A DNA stretch of 64,000 nucleotides from Novosphingobium beihaiense (GTDB taxonomy: Bacteria; Pseudomonadota; Alphaproteobacteria; Sphingomonadales; Sphingomonadaceae). The notes below the pieces were generated by a model. That model saw nothing but the letters and a program-made list of their open reading frames with translations, was not told the origin of the DNA and searched no databases. This document shows positions 8,051-16,499 of the stretch, one piece after another. Numbering within the stretch: the stretch's first letter is position 1; each line of letters begins with the position of its first letter. The stretch covers positions 93,433 through 157,432 of the forward strand of contig NZ_JALHLG010000014.1 in NCBI RefSeq assembly GCF_022832375.1, in the 5' to 3' direction. A program made the position numbers and the translations under genes.

Positions 8051-9724
8051 ATGACGGGAAACGGGGGCGTTTTGTTCAAGGCGCTGGACGATAATTGCGA
8101 ACATAGCGGCAAAGGCGCGGGTCACGCCGCAGCGCTGTCGCATGCGCAGGTCGTTGCCGGACATGCTGCGGCCGCCGCGGACTCGTTCCAGCCCGCCAAC
8201 GATGCCGCGGATGCCTCTCCGGACCGGAATTCGAAAGCCGGAGGACGTCTGGCCGCCGGTTTCCGCCGGTTCGAGGCATGGTGTGCCCATGTTGATCTTG
8301 CCCCGGATCTCGGCAGTGACATCGGCAGCCGCAAATGGCTGCGCGGACTGGCCACGCTGCTGGGGCTGAGCGCGGCAGCAATTGCCATGTGGCCCGACTT
8401 TTCCGCGGTCGAGGCAGCCACGGCGATGCCTGTCCACAGCCGCGAGCGCGACGAATTCCGCAGCCAATCGATCGCGCCGCTGGCGCTTGGCGCCGATAGC
8501 GGCCGCCACATGGGGGCCAGCCCGCTGGTCCGTCCGCTTGCCAAAGTGCCCGAACGCCCGAGCATTCAGCTGGTCTCGACACTGGGGCAGGGGGACAGCT
8601 TCGCCCGCATGCTCCGGCGCGCAGGCGTGGGCGGCGAAGACATTTCGCGCATTTCCGAACTCGTGGACAATGCCGTTCCCGTCAGCGATCTCGCCTCGGG
8701 CACGCAGTTCGATATTACGCTGGGCAGGCGCCCTGTGCCGAATGCGCCCCGGGCGCTCGATTCGCTCGATTTCCGGGCACGTTTCGATCTCGATCTGTCG
8801 GTCGAGCGCGGCGCTGGCGGCGGGCTGGCGCTGGTGCGCCATCCGATCGCGGTCGATGCGACGCCGCTGCGTATTCGCGGAACCGTGGGCTCCAGCCTCT
8901 ACCGGTCCGCGCGCAATGCCGGAGCGCCTGTTGCCGCGATCCAGTCCTATCTGCGGGCTGTGGACAAGTACATCAATCTCGAAGACGGCATCAGTGCTTC
9001 GGACGAATATGACATGATCGTGGCCTACAAGCGCTCGGCCAAGGGCGAGCACGAAGTGGGCGATCTGCTCTATGCCGGGATCGAGCGCGGCGGCAAACCC
9101 CGCCTGCAGCTTCTGCGCTGGGGCAAGGACGGGCAGATGTTCGCCGCCTCTTCCCTCGGTAAGCCCCGCAGCGTGCCGATCGGCCAGCCAGTGGCGGGCC
9201 ACATCACCTCGCGGTACGGCAAGCGCCGCCATCCCATTCTGGGTTATGTGCGCATGCACGCGGGGATCGATTTCGGAGCGGCTTACGGATCGCCGATCTA
9301 TGCCGTGGCGGACGGGACCGTCACCTATGCCGGGCGGCACGGCGGCCATGGCAATTATGTGCGCCTGCGCCATGCCGGAGGGCTCGGCACGGGCTATGCC
9401 CATATGAGCCGCATCGCCGTGGCCAATGGCGCCCATGTCCGGGCCGGGCAAGTGATTGGCTATGTCGGTTCGACCGGCCTTTCCACCGGTCCGCACCTGC
9501 ATTTCGAAGCCTACCGCAATGGCCACACCATCAATCCGGCCGGGCTCAGCATCATGGCCAAGCCGCAGATTACCGGCAAGGAACGCGATGCCTTCAAGGC
9601 CGAACTGCGCTCGCTGCTGACGGTGGAGCCGGGCGCAGCGCTGGCGCCGATGGCGCAGCCCGAAAGCGAGCCTGCCGAAGCCGGGCGCGAGATCGACCGG
9701 CTGGAGCCGAAGCAGATCGGCTGA
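8051..9724 (+). CDS. M23-family peptidoglycan metallopeptidase, membrane-anchored
   Basis: This is a LytM-type endopeptidase or LytM-domain activator acting on peptidoglycan cross-links. From the chosen ATG at 8051 it is 557 residues. It has a cytoplasmic N-terminal stretch, one membrane segment around GLATLLGLSAAAIAMW (near residue 105), a periplasmic region, and a C-terminal M23 domain. The zinc-site motifs are both present: HAGIDFG (HxxxD) and GPHLHFE (HxH). The start is uncertain; ATGs at 8012 and 8030 and a GTG at 7940 are in frame, and none has a good ribosome binding site. hemB follows after 82 bp. Confidence 0.88.
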   Translation: MTGNGGVLFKALDDNCEHSGKGAGHAAALSHAQVVAGHAAAAADSFQPANDAADASPDRNSKAGGRLAAGFRRFEAWCAHVDLAPDLGSDIGSRKWLRGLATLLGLSAAAIAMWPDFSAVEAATAMPVHSRERDEFRSQSIAPLALGADSGRHMGASPLVRPLAKVPERPSIQLVSTLGQGDSFARMLRRAGVGGEDISRISELVDNAVPVSDLASGTQFDITLGRRPVPNAPRALDSLDFRARFDLDLSVERGAGGGLALVRHPIAVDATPLRIRGTVGSSLYRSARNAGAPVAAIQSYLRAVDKYINLEDGISASDEYDMIVAYKRSAKGEHEVGDLLYAGIERGGKPRLQLLRWGKDGQMFAASSLGKPRSVPIGQPVAGHITSRYGKRRHPILGYVRMHAGIDFGAAYGSPIYAVADGTVTYAGRHGGHGNYVRLRHAGGLGTGYAHMSRIAVANGAHVRAGQVIGYVGSTGLSTGPHLHFEAYRNGHTINPAGLSIMAKPQITGKERDAFKAELRSLLTVEPGAALAPMAQPESEPAEAGREIDRLEPKQIG

Positions 9725-9806
9725 GAGTCCGTTTCGAAGGACCGGCGCAACCCGGCTGGCGTTACTTGCAATTGAACCGGCGGGATTTTTCCGGCAATCC
9801 CCGGCC

Positions 9807-10802
9807 ATGACCGGAACCTTTCCCCACACCCGCCTGCGCCGCGCGCGCGCCACGGCCTGGAGCCGTGCCATGCACCGCGAAACGATCCTCACCCCGGCCG
9901 ATCTGATCTGGCCGCTCTTCATTACCGAAGGGGAAGGGATTGAGGAGCCCATCGATTCGCTGCCGGGCGTGTCGCGCTGGTCGGTCGATCTGATGGTCGA
10001 GCGGGCGCGGGAAGCCGCGGACCTTGGGATTCCCTGCCTGGCGCTGTTTCCCAATACCGAGCGCGAACGCCGCAGCGACGATGGCAAGGAAGCGCTCAAT
10101 CCCGATAACCTGATGTGCCGTGCGCTGCGTGCGATCCGCGATGCGCTGGGCGATTCCATCGGCCTGCTCACCGATGTCGCGCTTGATCCCTATACCAGCC
10201 ACGGGCAGGACGGGCTGCTGGGCGAAGACGGCTACGTTCTCAATGACGAGACGGTGGAAGTGCTGGTTGGCCAGTCGCTCAACCAGGCGGCGGCGGGGGC
10301 GGATATCATCGCCCCGTCGGACATGATGGACGGCCGCATCGGCGCGATCCGCGACGCGCTGGAGGACGAAGGGCACACCAATGTCCAGATCATGAGCTAC
10401 GCGGCGAAGTATGCCTCTGCCTTCTACGGCCCGTTCCGCGACGCCGTGGGTTCGCGCGGGCTGCTGAAGAGCGACAAGAAGACCTACCAGATGGACCCGG
10501 CCAATACCGAGGAAGCGCTGCGCGAGGTCGAGATGGATCTGGACGAAGGCGCGGACAGCGTGATGGTGAAGCCGGGCCTGCCCTATCTCGATATCGTGCG
10601 CCGGGTGAAGGAGACCTTCGAGGTTCCGGTCTTCGCCTATCAGGTCTCCGGCGAATACGCGATGATCGAGGCGGCAGTGGCGGCCGGCACGGGGGACCGC
10701 GACGCGCTGGTGCTGGAAACGCTGCTGGCCTTCAAGCGCGCGGGCTGTTCGGGCGTGCTGACCTACCATGCCGCGCACGCCGCGCGGCTGCTTCATGGCT
10801 GA
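9807..10802 (+). CDS. hemB: Porphobilinogen synthase (delta-aminolevulinate dehydratase)
   Basis: HemB condenses two 5-aminolevulinate molecules to porphobilinogen in haem and tetrapyrrole synthesis. All 331 residues of a typical HemB are present. The two Schiff-base lysines are K201 (in YAAKYASAFYGPF) and K255 (in VMVKPGLPY). The metal loop reads DVALDPYTSHGQDG, with aspartates where zinc enzymes have cysteines, so this is the magnesium-dependent, zinc-free type usual in alphaproteobacteria. The last 8 bases overlap the start of the GNAT gene. Confidence 0.97.
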   Translation: MTGTFPHTRLRRARATAWSRAMHRETILTPADLIWPLFITEGEGIEEPIDSLPGVSRWSVDLMVERAREAADLGIPCLALFPNTERERRSDDGKEALNPDNLMCRALRAIRDALGDSIGLLTDVALDPYTSHGQDGLLGEDGYVLNDETVEVLVGQSLNQAAAGADIIAPSDMMDGRIGAIRDALEDEGHTNVQIMSYAAKYASAFYGPFRDAVGSRGLLKSDKKTYQMDPANTEEALREVEMDLDEGADSVMVKPGLPYLDIVRRVKETFEVPVFAYQVSGEYAMIEAAVAAGTGDRDALVLETLLAFKRAGCSGVLTYHAAHAARLLHG

Positions 10803-11394
10803 TCCGGCTGAGCCATTCCGCCTGGAAACAGACCGGCTGGTGCTGCGCGAATGGGCGCCGGGCGATATCGATCGCTTTGCGCAAGTGACGAATACGCCGT
10901 CCGTCATGCGCTGGCTGGGCGGTGTCATGGATGCGGACAAGGTCGGGGCGCTCGAAAGCCGGGTGATGGGATTCCAGGCCGGATATGGCCACACCTTCTG
11001 GATCGTTGAGCGGAAAGCCGATGGGGGCAATCTCGCGGGTGAGATGCTGGGGTTTTGCGGTCTCAAGAAGATCGACGCGCCCGATGCTTCTTTTCCCGGC
11101 GAATTCGAGATCGGCTGGCGCCTGCGCGAGGATGCCTGGGGGCAGGGCTATGCCAAGGAAGCGGCCTTGGCTTCTCTCGATGCCGGTTTCGGCCGCTTCG
11201 GCGCGCCGGTGATCTATGCCATCACGGTGATCGAAAACACCGCAAGCTGGGGCCTTATGCAGCGGCTGGGCATGACCCGGCGCGAGGATCTGGACTACGT
11301 GGACAGCCGCTTCGATCCGCCACTGTGCGATACCATTGTCTATGCGATGGGCTGCGACATTTGGCTGACCAAGTGTTCAGCAGATAGTGCCTGA
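10795..11394 (+). CDS. GNAT-family N-acetyltransferase (RimJ/RimL-like)
   Basis: The 199-residue protein opens with FRLETDRLVLREWAPGD, the standard beginning of RimJ/RimL-type acetyltransferases. These transfer acetyl from acetyl-CoA to protein N-termini or small amines. The segment GWRLREDAWGQGYAKEA matches the acetyl-CoA pyrophosphate loop, and ITVIENTASWGLMQRLGM is the usual late motif. The ATG at 10795 lies inside hemB, so the two genes are translationally coupled. The acceptor substrate is unknown. Confidence 0.88.
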   Translation: MADPAEPFRLETDRLVLREWAPGDIDRFAQVTNTPSVMRWLGGVMDADKVGALESRVMGFQAGYGHTFWIVERKADGGNLAGEMLGFCGLKKIDAPDASFPGEFEIGWRLREDAWGQGYAKEAALASLDAGFGRFGAPVIYAITVIENTASWGLMQRLGMTRREDLDYVDSRFDPPLCDTIVYAMGCDIWLTKCSADSA

Positions 11395-11482
11395 GTTCGG
11401 CAAGGCTGTGTTTTGGCTGGGGCGACTTGCCTGAGGGCTGGTCTTTGGCGCATGGAGAGTGCAACCCGATCCGGAGACACGC

Positions 11483-12058
11483 ATGACCGAACGCACCGAT
11501 ATCACGCGCCAGGATATCACTCTGGCCGCTATCAATGGCAAGGCCCCCAAGATCCATTCGAGCGCTTTCATCGCGCCGGGCTGCCGGATTATCGGCAATG
11601 TCGAGATCGGGCCCGATGCCAGCGTATGGTACAACTGCGTGATCCGCGCGGACGTTCACCGCGTGGTGATCGGCGCGCGCACCAATATCCAGGATGGCAC
11701 CGTCGTCCATTGCGACAGTCCCAAGCCGGGCAATCCCGATGGGTTCCCGACGATCATTGGCGACGATGTGCTGATCGGGCACATGGCGATGGTGCATGGC
11801 TGCACGCTGGAGAACCGGGCTTTCGTCGGGCTCGGGGCGATCGTCATGGATGGCAGCCATATTGAAAGCGACGGGATGCTGGCGGCAGGTGCGATGCTCA
11901 CCGGCAAGCGGATCGGCGCGCGGCAGCTTTGGATGGGCCGTCCGGCCAAGTATCTGCGCGATCTCGACGAGGCAGCCGTTGCGGGTAATCAGGCGGGCGT
12001 GAAGGGCTATGTGATCAACGGCCGCATGCACGCCGAGGCGCTGGGCCTCAAAGACTGA
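11483..12058 (+). CDS. Gamma carbonic anhydrase family protein
   Basis: A left-handed beta-helix hexapeptide-repeat protein of 191 residues, related to Cam and CaiE/PaaY-type gamma carbonic anhydrases. The three zinc-histidine positions appear present: H in ADVHRVVIG, then the IGHMAMVHGC pair. Typical repeat lines are GCRIIGNVEIGPDASVWYN and GLGAIVMDGSHIESDGMLA. The start at 11483 has CCGGAG just upstream. Its stop shares a base with the start of the DUF167 gene. Whether it hydrates CO2 or only has the fold cannot be told. Confidence 0.9.
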   Translation: MTERTDITRQDITLAAINGKAPKIHSSAFIAPGCRIIGNVEIGPDASVWYNCVIRADVHRVVIGARTNIQDGTVVHCDSPKPGNPDGFPTIIGDDVLIGHMAMVHGCTLENRAFVGLGAIVMDGSHIESDGMLAAGAMLTGKRIGARQLWMGRPAKYLRDLDEAAVAGNQAGVKGYVINGRMHAEALGLKD

Positions 12059-12339
12059 TGGCGAGACCCAAGGCCGATCTTCCCGCCAGCGAGGCGGTGC
12101 AGGCGCTGATCGATGGCGAGGGCCGGCTGGCGGTGCGTGTCACCCCCGGCGCGCGGGTCGAGGCGCTGGAAATCGCCGAAGGCAAACTTCTCGCCAAAGT
12201 CCGGGCCAAGCCGCAGGACGGCAAGGCCAACGATGCCGTGCGGGGCATGCTGGCGGCAGCCCTCGGGCTGGCGCCATCCCGGCTGGAGCTGTTGCGCGGC
12301 GCAACTTCGCGCGAGAAGCAGTTCAAGGTTGCAGGTTAG
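12058..12339 (+). CDS. DUF167 (YggU) family protein
   Basis: The 93-residue protein has the compact YggU fold, with the family block GRLAVRVTPGARVEALEI and the later KPQDGKANDAVRGMLA, followed by LLRGATSREKQFKV. The function is unknown. It is coupled to the gamma carbonic anhydrase gene through a shared base (TGATG), and its last 17 bases overlap the 3' end of the convergent membrane protein gene. Confidence 0.9.
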   Translation: MARPKADLPASEAVQALIDGEGRLAVRVTPGARVEALEIAEGKLLAKVRAKPQDGKANDAVRGMLAAALGLAPSRLELLRGATSREKQFKVAG

Positions 12340-12967
12340 CGCGGGCGATCCGGTATCCGGCGAAAGTCAGCATGGCCGAGAAGCCCGCGCCGATGCACAG
12401 GCTTAGCGGTCCGAGCGACAGAAAAGACGCCGCACCCGTCGCTGCTCCGGCTGCCAGCGAGAACCACAGGACGATGAACGGCCATGCCGGGTCCTGCCGC
12501 TGCCGGGTGATCATGCCCCCCAGCCCCTGGCCGATACGTACCAGAGCGCCGGTGAGGTATGTCAGCGCCACGGGTGTCTCGCCCTTGCGCAGCGTGTTGT
12601 TGAGCGCGCCCATCGCCAGCACCAGACAGGCCATCATGGCCGCGACGTACTGCATCAGGGCACAGATCGCTCCCAGCACCAGCAGTGAGGTAACCAGCGT
12701 CAGCACGGCCGGTTTGCGCCAGGCGCCTGCCCGGTGGGCAACGACATTGCCCAGGGCCACGCCCAGCACGAAGCCGGAAATCAGCAGGGCGGGAATGATC
12801 GCTGTGTTTCCCTCGGTCACCAGATCGGTGCCAAACCGCGTGGTGTTCCCGGACATGAACGAGACGAAATACCGGTCAGCCGAAAGATATCCGACGGCGT
12901 CGATATATCCTGCGAGGGCCGAAAGCGCGGCGGCGAGAAATTTGCGGGGCCGGTCGAGACTGTGCAC
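12323..12967 (-). CDS. YoaK/DUF1275 family membrane protein
   Basis: A 214-residue integral membrane protein of the DUF1275 (YoaK) family with about six membrane segments. The diagnostic block ALAGYIDAVGYL...FVSFMSGNTTR is at residues 17-42. The family has no assigned function; transport has been suggested only by topology. It overlaps the tail of the convergent DUF167 gene by 17 bp. The start at 12967 has no strong ribosome binding site, but the N-terminus matches the family length. Confidence 0.88.
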   Translation of the reverse strand: MHSLDRPRKFLAAALSALAGYIDAVGYLSADRYFVSFMSGNTTRFGTDLVTEGNTAIIPALLISGFVLGVALGNVVAHRAGAWRKPAVLTLVTSLLVLGAICALMQYVAAMMACLVLAMGALNNTLRKGETPVALTYLTGALVRIGQGLGGMITRQRQDPAWPFIVLWFSLAAGAATGAASFLSLGPLSLCIGAGFSAMLTFAGYRIARANLQP

Positions 12968-13028
12968 CGCGTTGCTTTAGAGCACTTTTCGATTCTCTGG
13001 GAACAGGTTTTCGGTCTCTGGCTAAGTT

Positions 13029-13454
13029 TTAGCGCCCCATTCCGCGCGCCATGTCGCCCAGAACCTCGCCCATGGCCTTGGCCATGTCGGCCGGTTCGGG
13101 CGCGACATCGGCAATCGCGCGCTGCATGGCTTCGGCCCATTGCCCGGCGGTTTCCCGGCTCATCGTAAAGGGCTTGTGAATGCTCATCATGCAGCGGCCC
13201 GGATTGGCTTCGAACCAGTCGCGCGGGCCGCCGGCCCAGCCTGCCAGGAATTTCGGCAGCGATTCCCGCATCGGCGCGAGATCGGGCGCGTGCATGGCGC
13301 GCAGCTCGGTGTAGGCCGGGTCCTGTTCCATCAGATCGTAGAAGCGGTTGCAGATCGCTTCAAACACCGGCGCGCCGCCAAGCCGGTAGAACGGGGCGTT
13401 GGGATTAGCGCCGGGATTGGCTGCTGCAGGCTTGGTTTCGGTTTCGACAGTCAC
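13029..13454 (-). CDS. Group II truncated haemoglobin
   Basis: A 141-residue truncated haemoglobin. The family start YRLGGAPVFEAICNRFYDLM is at about 23-42. The proximal haem histidine is in MSIHKPFTM, and a tryptophan in QWAEAM is consistent with the group II G8 position. Such proteins bind oxygen, and some handle nitric oxide or peroxide. The first 20 residues are a proline- and alanine-rich extension. It is transcribed away from the parS-like site, with its start 51 bp from that site. Confidence 0.93.
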   Translation of the reverse strand: MTVETETKPAAANPGANPNAPFYRLGGAPVFEAICNRFYDLMEQDPAYTELRAMHAPDLAPMRESLPKFLAGWAGGPRDWFEANPGRCMMSIHKPFTMSRETAGQWAEAMQRAIADVAPEPADMAKAMGEVLGDMARGMGR

Positions 13455-13504
13455 GGCAGGCTCTCTCCGGAAACAGGGGGCGTATGTTGAAGCTGTAGCC
13501 GGAA

Positions 13505-13520
13505 CGTTTCACGTGGAACC
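13505..13520. promoter_or_regulatory. parS-like palindrome (candidate ParB site)
   Basis: The 16-mer CGTTTCACGTGGAACC holds the core GTTtCACGTGgAAC, close to the universal ParB site TGTTTCACGTGAAACA (13 of 16 matches). The 12th position is G, as in the alternative palindrome TGTTCCACGTGGAACA. It lies between the haemoglobin gene and clpA, in non-coding DNA. No other copy of this pattern was seen in the window. Confidence 0.5.
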
Positions 13521-13591
13521 TTGATCGCGGTCAATCACCAGACCGGGGGCCTTTCGTTGGAGTGCAGGGACCGGGGTTTCCGCGCATACAA

Positions 13592-13630
13592 AAAAGGGGG
13601 CGGTACCCACGCAAGGTACCGCCCCCTTTT
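13592..13630 (-). terminator. Intrinsic terminator of clpA
   Basis: A perfect 16-bp stem (13592-13607 with 13615-13630) has a 7-base loop. On the minus strand it is followed by a run of six Ts. It lies 17 bp beyond the clpA stop codon. The stem carries AAAA and TTTT at its ends, so it may work from both sides. Confidence 0.9.
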
Positions 13631-13646
13631 GCTGAAACCTGCCGAC

Positions 13647-16025
13647 TCAGTCGTCGGTGTTTTCTTCCGGCTGGGCCCCGTTCTTCCGGGCCGCAGGCTT
13701 CTTTGCCGGGGCCTTGCGCTTCTTGGCCTTGCTGACCTTCGGCGCCGAGGGCGTCAGTTCGAAGCTCAGCGCGTCTTCCTTCACGGAAACGTGAACTTCG
13801 CCGCCGTGGGCCAGCTTGCCGAACAGCAGTTCCTCGGCCAGCGGCTGTTTGACGCGTTCCTGGATGACGCGGGCCATCGGACGGGCGCCATAGAGACGGT
13901 CGTAACCGCGATGGCCCAGCCAGTCGCGTGCGTCGGAATCGAACTGGATGTGGACGTTCTGGTCGGCCAGCTGCAGTTCGAGCTGGAGGATGAACTTGTC
14001 CACCACCCGGCTGATCGTTTCCTTGCCGAGGTAGCTGAACGGCACGATCGCATCGAGGCGGTTGCGGAACTCGGGAGTGAAGAGCTGCTTCACCGCTTCG
14101 TCGCCCGCGTCGGCCTTGGACACGTCGCCAAAGCCGATGCCGGTCTTGGCCATGTCCGATGCGCCCGCATTGGTGGTCATGATGAGGACCACGTTGCGGA
14201 AATCGACCGTTTTGCCGTGGTGATCGGTCAGCTTGCCGTTGTCCATCACCTGCAGCAGGATGTTGAACAGGTCCGGGTGAGCCTTTTCGATTTCGTCGAG
14301 CAGCAGCACGCAGTGCGGCTGCTGGTCGATGGCATCGGTGAGCAGACCGCCCTGGTCGAAGCCGACATAGCCCGGAGGCGCGCCGATCAGGCGGCTGACC
14401 GAGTGGCGCTCCATGTATTCGGACATATCGAAGCGCTGCATCGGAATGCCCATGATCGAGGCAAGCTGCTTGGCGACTTCGGTCTTGCCGACACCGGTCG
14501 GGCCGGAGAACAGGAACGAGCCGATCGGCTTGTCCGGATCGCGAAGCCCGGCGCGGCTCAGCTTCATGGCGGTCGAGAGTACCTCGATCGCATTGTCCTG
14601 GCCGAAGACCACGCGCTTCAGATCGCGTTCGAGGTTTTCAAGCGCCTTCTTGTCATCGGAGCTGACCGACTTGGGAGGAATGCGCGCCATCGTCGCGATC
14701 ACGGTCTCGATTTCCTTGGCGGTGATCGTCTTCTTGCGGCGGCTGGGAGCCACCAGCATCTGCATTGCGCCCACTTCGTCGATCACGTCGATCGCCTTGT
14801 CCGGCAGCTTGCGGTCATTGATGTAGCGGGCCGACAGCTCAACCGCGGTCTTGATCGCATCGGGCGTGTACTTGACCTTGTGGTGCTCCTCGAAGACCGA
14901 ACGCAGCCCGCGCAGGATCTTGATGGTATCTTCCACGGTGGGCTCGTTCACGTCGATCTTCTGGAACCGGCGCAGCAGGGCGCGGTCCTTTTCGAAGTGG
15001 TTGCGGAATTCCTTGTACGTGGTCGAACCGATGCAGCGGATCGTGCCGCCCGACAGCGCGGGCTTGAGCAGGTTGGAAGCATCCATGGCCCCGCCGCTGG
15101 TGGCCCCGGCGCCGATCACGGTGTGGATCTCGTCGATGAAGAGGATCGCGTGCGGCATCTTTTCCAGTTCGGAGACGACCTGCTTGAGCCGCTCCTCGAA
15201 ATCGCCGCGATAGCGGGTGCCCGCCAGCAGGCTGCCCATGTCGAGCGAGTAGATCACCGCTTCGGAGAGCACTTCGGGCACTTCGCCTTCCACGATCTTG
15301 CGGGCGAGGCCTTCGGCGATGGCGGTCTTGCCGACGCCGGGATCGCCCACATAGAGCGGGTTGTTCTTGGAACGGCGGCACAGGATCTGGACCGTGCGGT
15401 CCACTTCGGGGCCGCGGCCGATCAGCGGATCGACTTTGCCCGACAGCGCCTTTTCATTGAGGTTGACGCAGAACTGATCGAGCGCGGAATCCTTCTTGCT
15501 GCCGGTGCTCTTGGCTTCGGCCTTGTCTTCCTGCGGCGCGGCGCCTTCGTCGCTGCCCTTGGGGTTGCGGTCCTCGATCCGCTTGCCGCCCTTGCCGATG
15601 CCGTGGCTGATGTAGCTGACCGCATCGAGGCGGCTCATGTCCTGCTGCTGCAGGAAATAGACCGCATAGGAATCACGCTCGGAGAACAGGGCGACCAGCA
15701 CGTTGGCGCCCGTCACCGTGTCCTTGCCGGAAGACTGCACGTGCAGGATGGCGCGCTGGATCACGCGCTGGAATCCGGCGGTCGGGGCGGGATCGCCCTT
15801 TTCCTCGGTCTTGAGCGACTGGTATTCCTGATCGAGATACTGGCGCACCACGTCGCCCAGATCGCCCAGGTCCACGCCGCATGCCTGCATGACCTGCGCC
15901 GCGTCCGGATCGTCGATCAGCGCGAGCAGCAAGTGCTCTAGCGTCGCGTACTCGTGGCTCCGTTCAGACGCATGAGACAGAGCCGAGTGCAGGGTCTTTT
16001 CTAGGCTTTGGGCGAAACTGGGCAT
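13647..16025 (-). CDS. clpA: ATP-dependent Clp protease ATP-binding subunit ClpA
   Basis: ClpA is the hexameric unfoldase that feeds substrates to the ClpP protease. The 792-residue protein has an N-terminal Clp_N repeat domain (LEHLLLALIDDPDA, residues 29-42), then two AAA+ modules. The first Walker A is GDPGVGKTAIAE and the second is GPTGVGKTEVAK. A lysine- and alanine-rich tail (about residues 757-792) follows the second D2 small domain. No clpS lies directly upstream; the neighbour is DUF1192, so the adaptor must be elsewhere. The intrinsic terminator follows the stop. Confidence 0.97.
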   Translation of the reverse strand: MPSFAQSLEKTLHSALSHASERSHEYATLEHLLLALIDDPDAAQVMQACGVDLGDLGDVVRQYLDQEYQSLKTEEKGDPAPTAGFQRVIQRAILHVQSSGKDTVTGANVLVALFSERDSYAVYFLQQQDMSRLDAVSYISHGIGKGGKRIEDRNPKGSDEGAAPQEDKAEAKSTGSKKDSALDQFCVNLNEKALSGKVDPLIGRGPEVDRTVQILCRRSKNNPLYVGDPGVGKTAIAEGLARKIVEGEVPEVLSEAVIYSLDMGSLLAGTRYRGDFEERLKQVVSELEKMPHAILFIDEIHTVIGAGATSGGAMDASNLLKPALSGGTIRCIGSTTYKEFRNHFEKDRALLRRFQKIDVNEPTVEDTIKILRGLRSVFEEHHKVKYTPDAIKTAVELSARYINDRKLPDKAIDVIDEVGAMQMLVAPSRRKKTITAKEIETVIATMARIPPKSVSSDDKKALENLERDLKRVVFGQDNAIEVLSTAMKLSRAGLRDPDKPIGSFLFSGPTGVGKTEVAKQLASIMGIPMQRFDMSEYMERHSVSRLIGAPPGYVGFDQGGLLTDAIDQQPHCVLLLDEIEKAHPDLFNILLQVMDNGKLTDHHGKTVDFRNVVLIMTTNAGASDMAKTGIGFGDVSKADAGDEAVKQLFTPEFRNRLDAIVPFSYLGKETISRVVDKFILQLELQLADQNVHIQFDSDARDWLGHRGYDRLYGARPMARVIQERVKQPLAEELLFGKLAHGGEVHVSVKEDALSFELTPSAPKVSKAKKRKAPAKKPAARKNGAQPEENTDD

Positions 16026-16168
16026 CTACGACACTTTCATTGAAAGGAAGGACTCTCCTTGCGGGAGTGTGGGCGAGGCGGGTTTAGAAACTATATAGGA
16101 ACGTTCAGGACGCTTGCGAGGTGCCCGTGTGGCCAGCCCCAGGGGCTGCAAGGCGCACCTTGTTGAAA

Positions 16169-16387
16169 TCACGTTGTCTTTGGCCTGAACAAAGCGTCCG
16201 CGGCGAGCATATGCGCGGCGGATTTCTGGCGATGGGCCTTGATGCGGGCGATTTCGTCTTCGAGAAGGCGGACGCGTGCATCGAGTTCGTCCAGCGAATA
16301 GCGCTCCAGGCTTTCGCTGGCGAGAAGGCTGGCGGCACCGAGGCTATCCTCGGGCGACCGCCGCCTCGGCCGGTCGTCATCGTCCAT
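16169..16387 (-). CDS. DUF1192 family small protein
   Basis: A 72-residue alphaproteobacterial protein with an acidic N-terminus ([19 protein letters not shown]) and a heptad-like helix, SLDELDARVRLLEDEIARI, that probably forms a coiled coil. The function is unknown. It diverges from the quinone oxidoreductase gene; about 110 bp separate the starts, and it is followed by clpA on the same strand 143 bp later. Confidence 0.85.
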   Translation of the reverse strand: MDDDDRPRRRSPEDSLGAASLLASESLERYSLDELDARVRLLEDEIARIKAHRQKSAAHMLAADALFRPKTT

Positions 16388-16499
16388 TGCGATGCAGCAT
16401 CGGACTGATATTCTCTGCTGTCAATGGGCTGAAAAGAGTTCCCCTCAAGTGGTACAGTGTGGCAACAGGCACATCATGTTAACTAACTTAACTTCCACA

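Noticed and set aside
7970..10171. A long antisense frame over the M23 and hemB genes.
   Set aside because: Composition-driven; it covers two well-supported genes on the other strand.
13521..15941. An 806-codon plus-strand frame antisense to clpA.
   Set aside because: It mirrors the clpA codons, starts in a terminator region and has no family resemblance.
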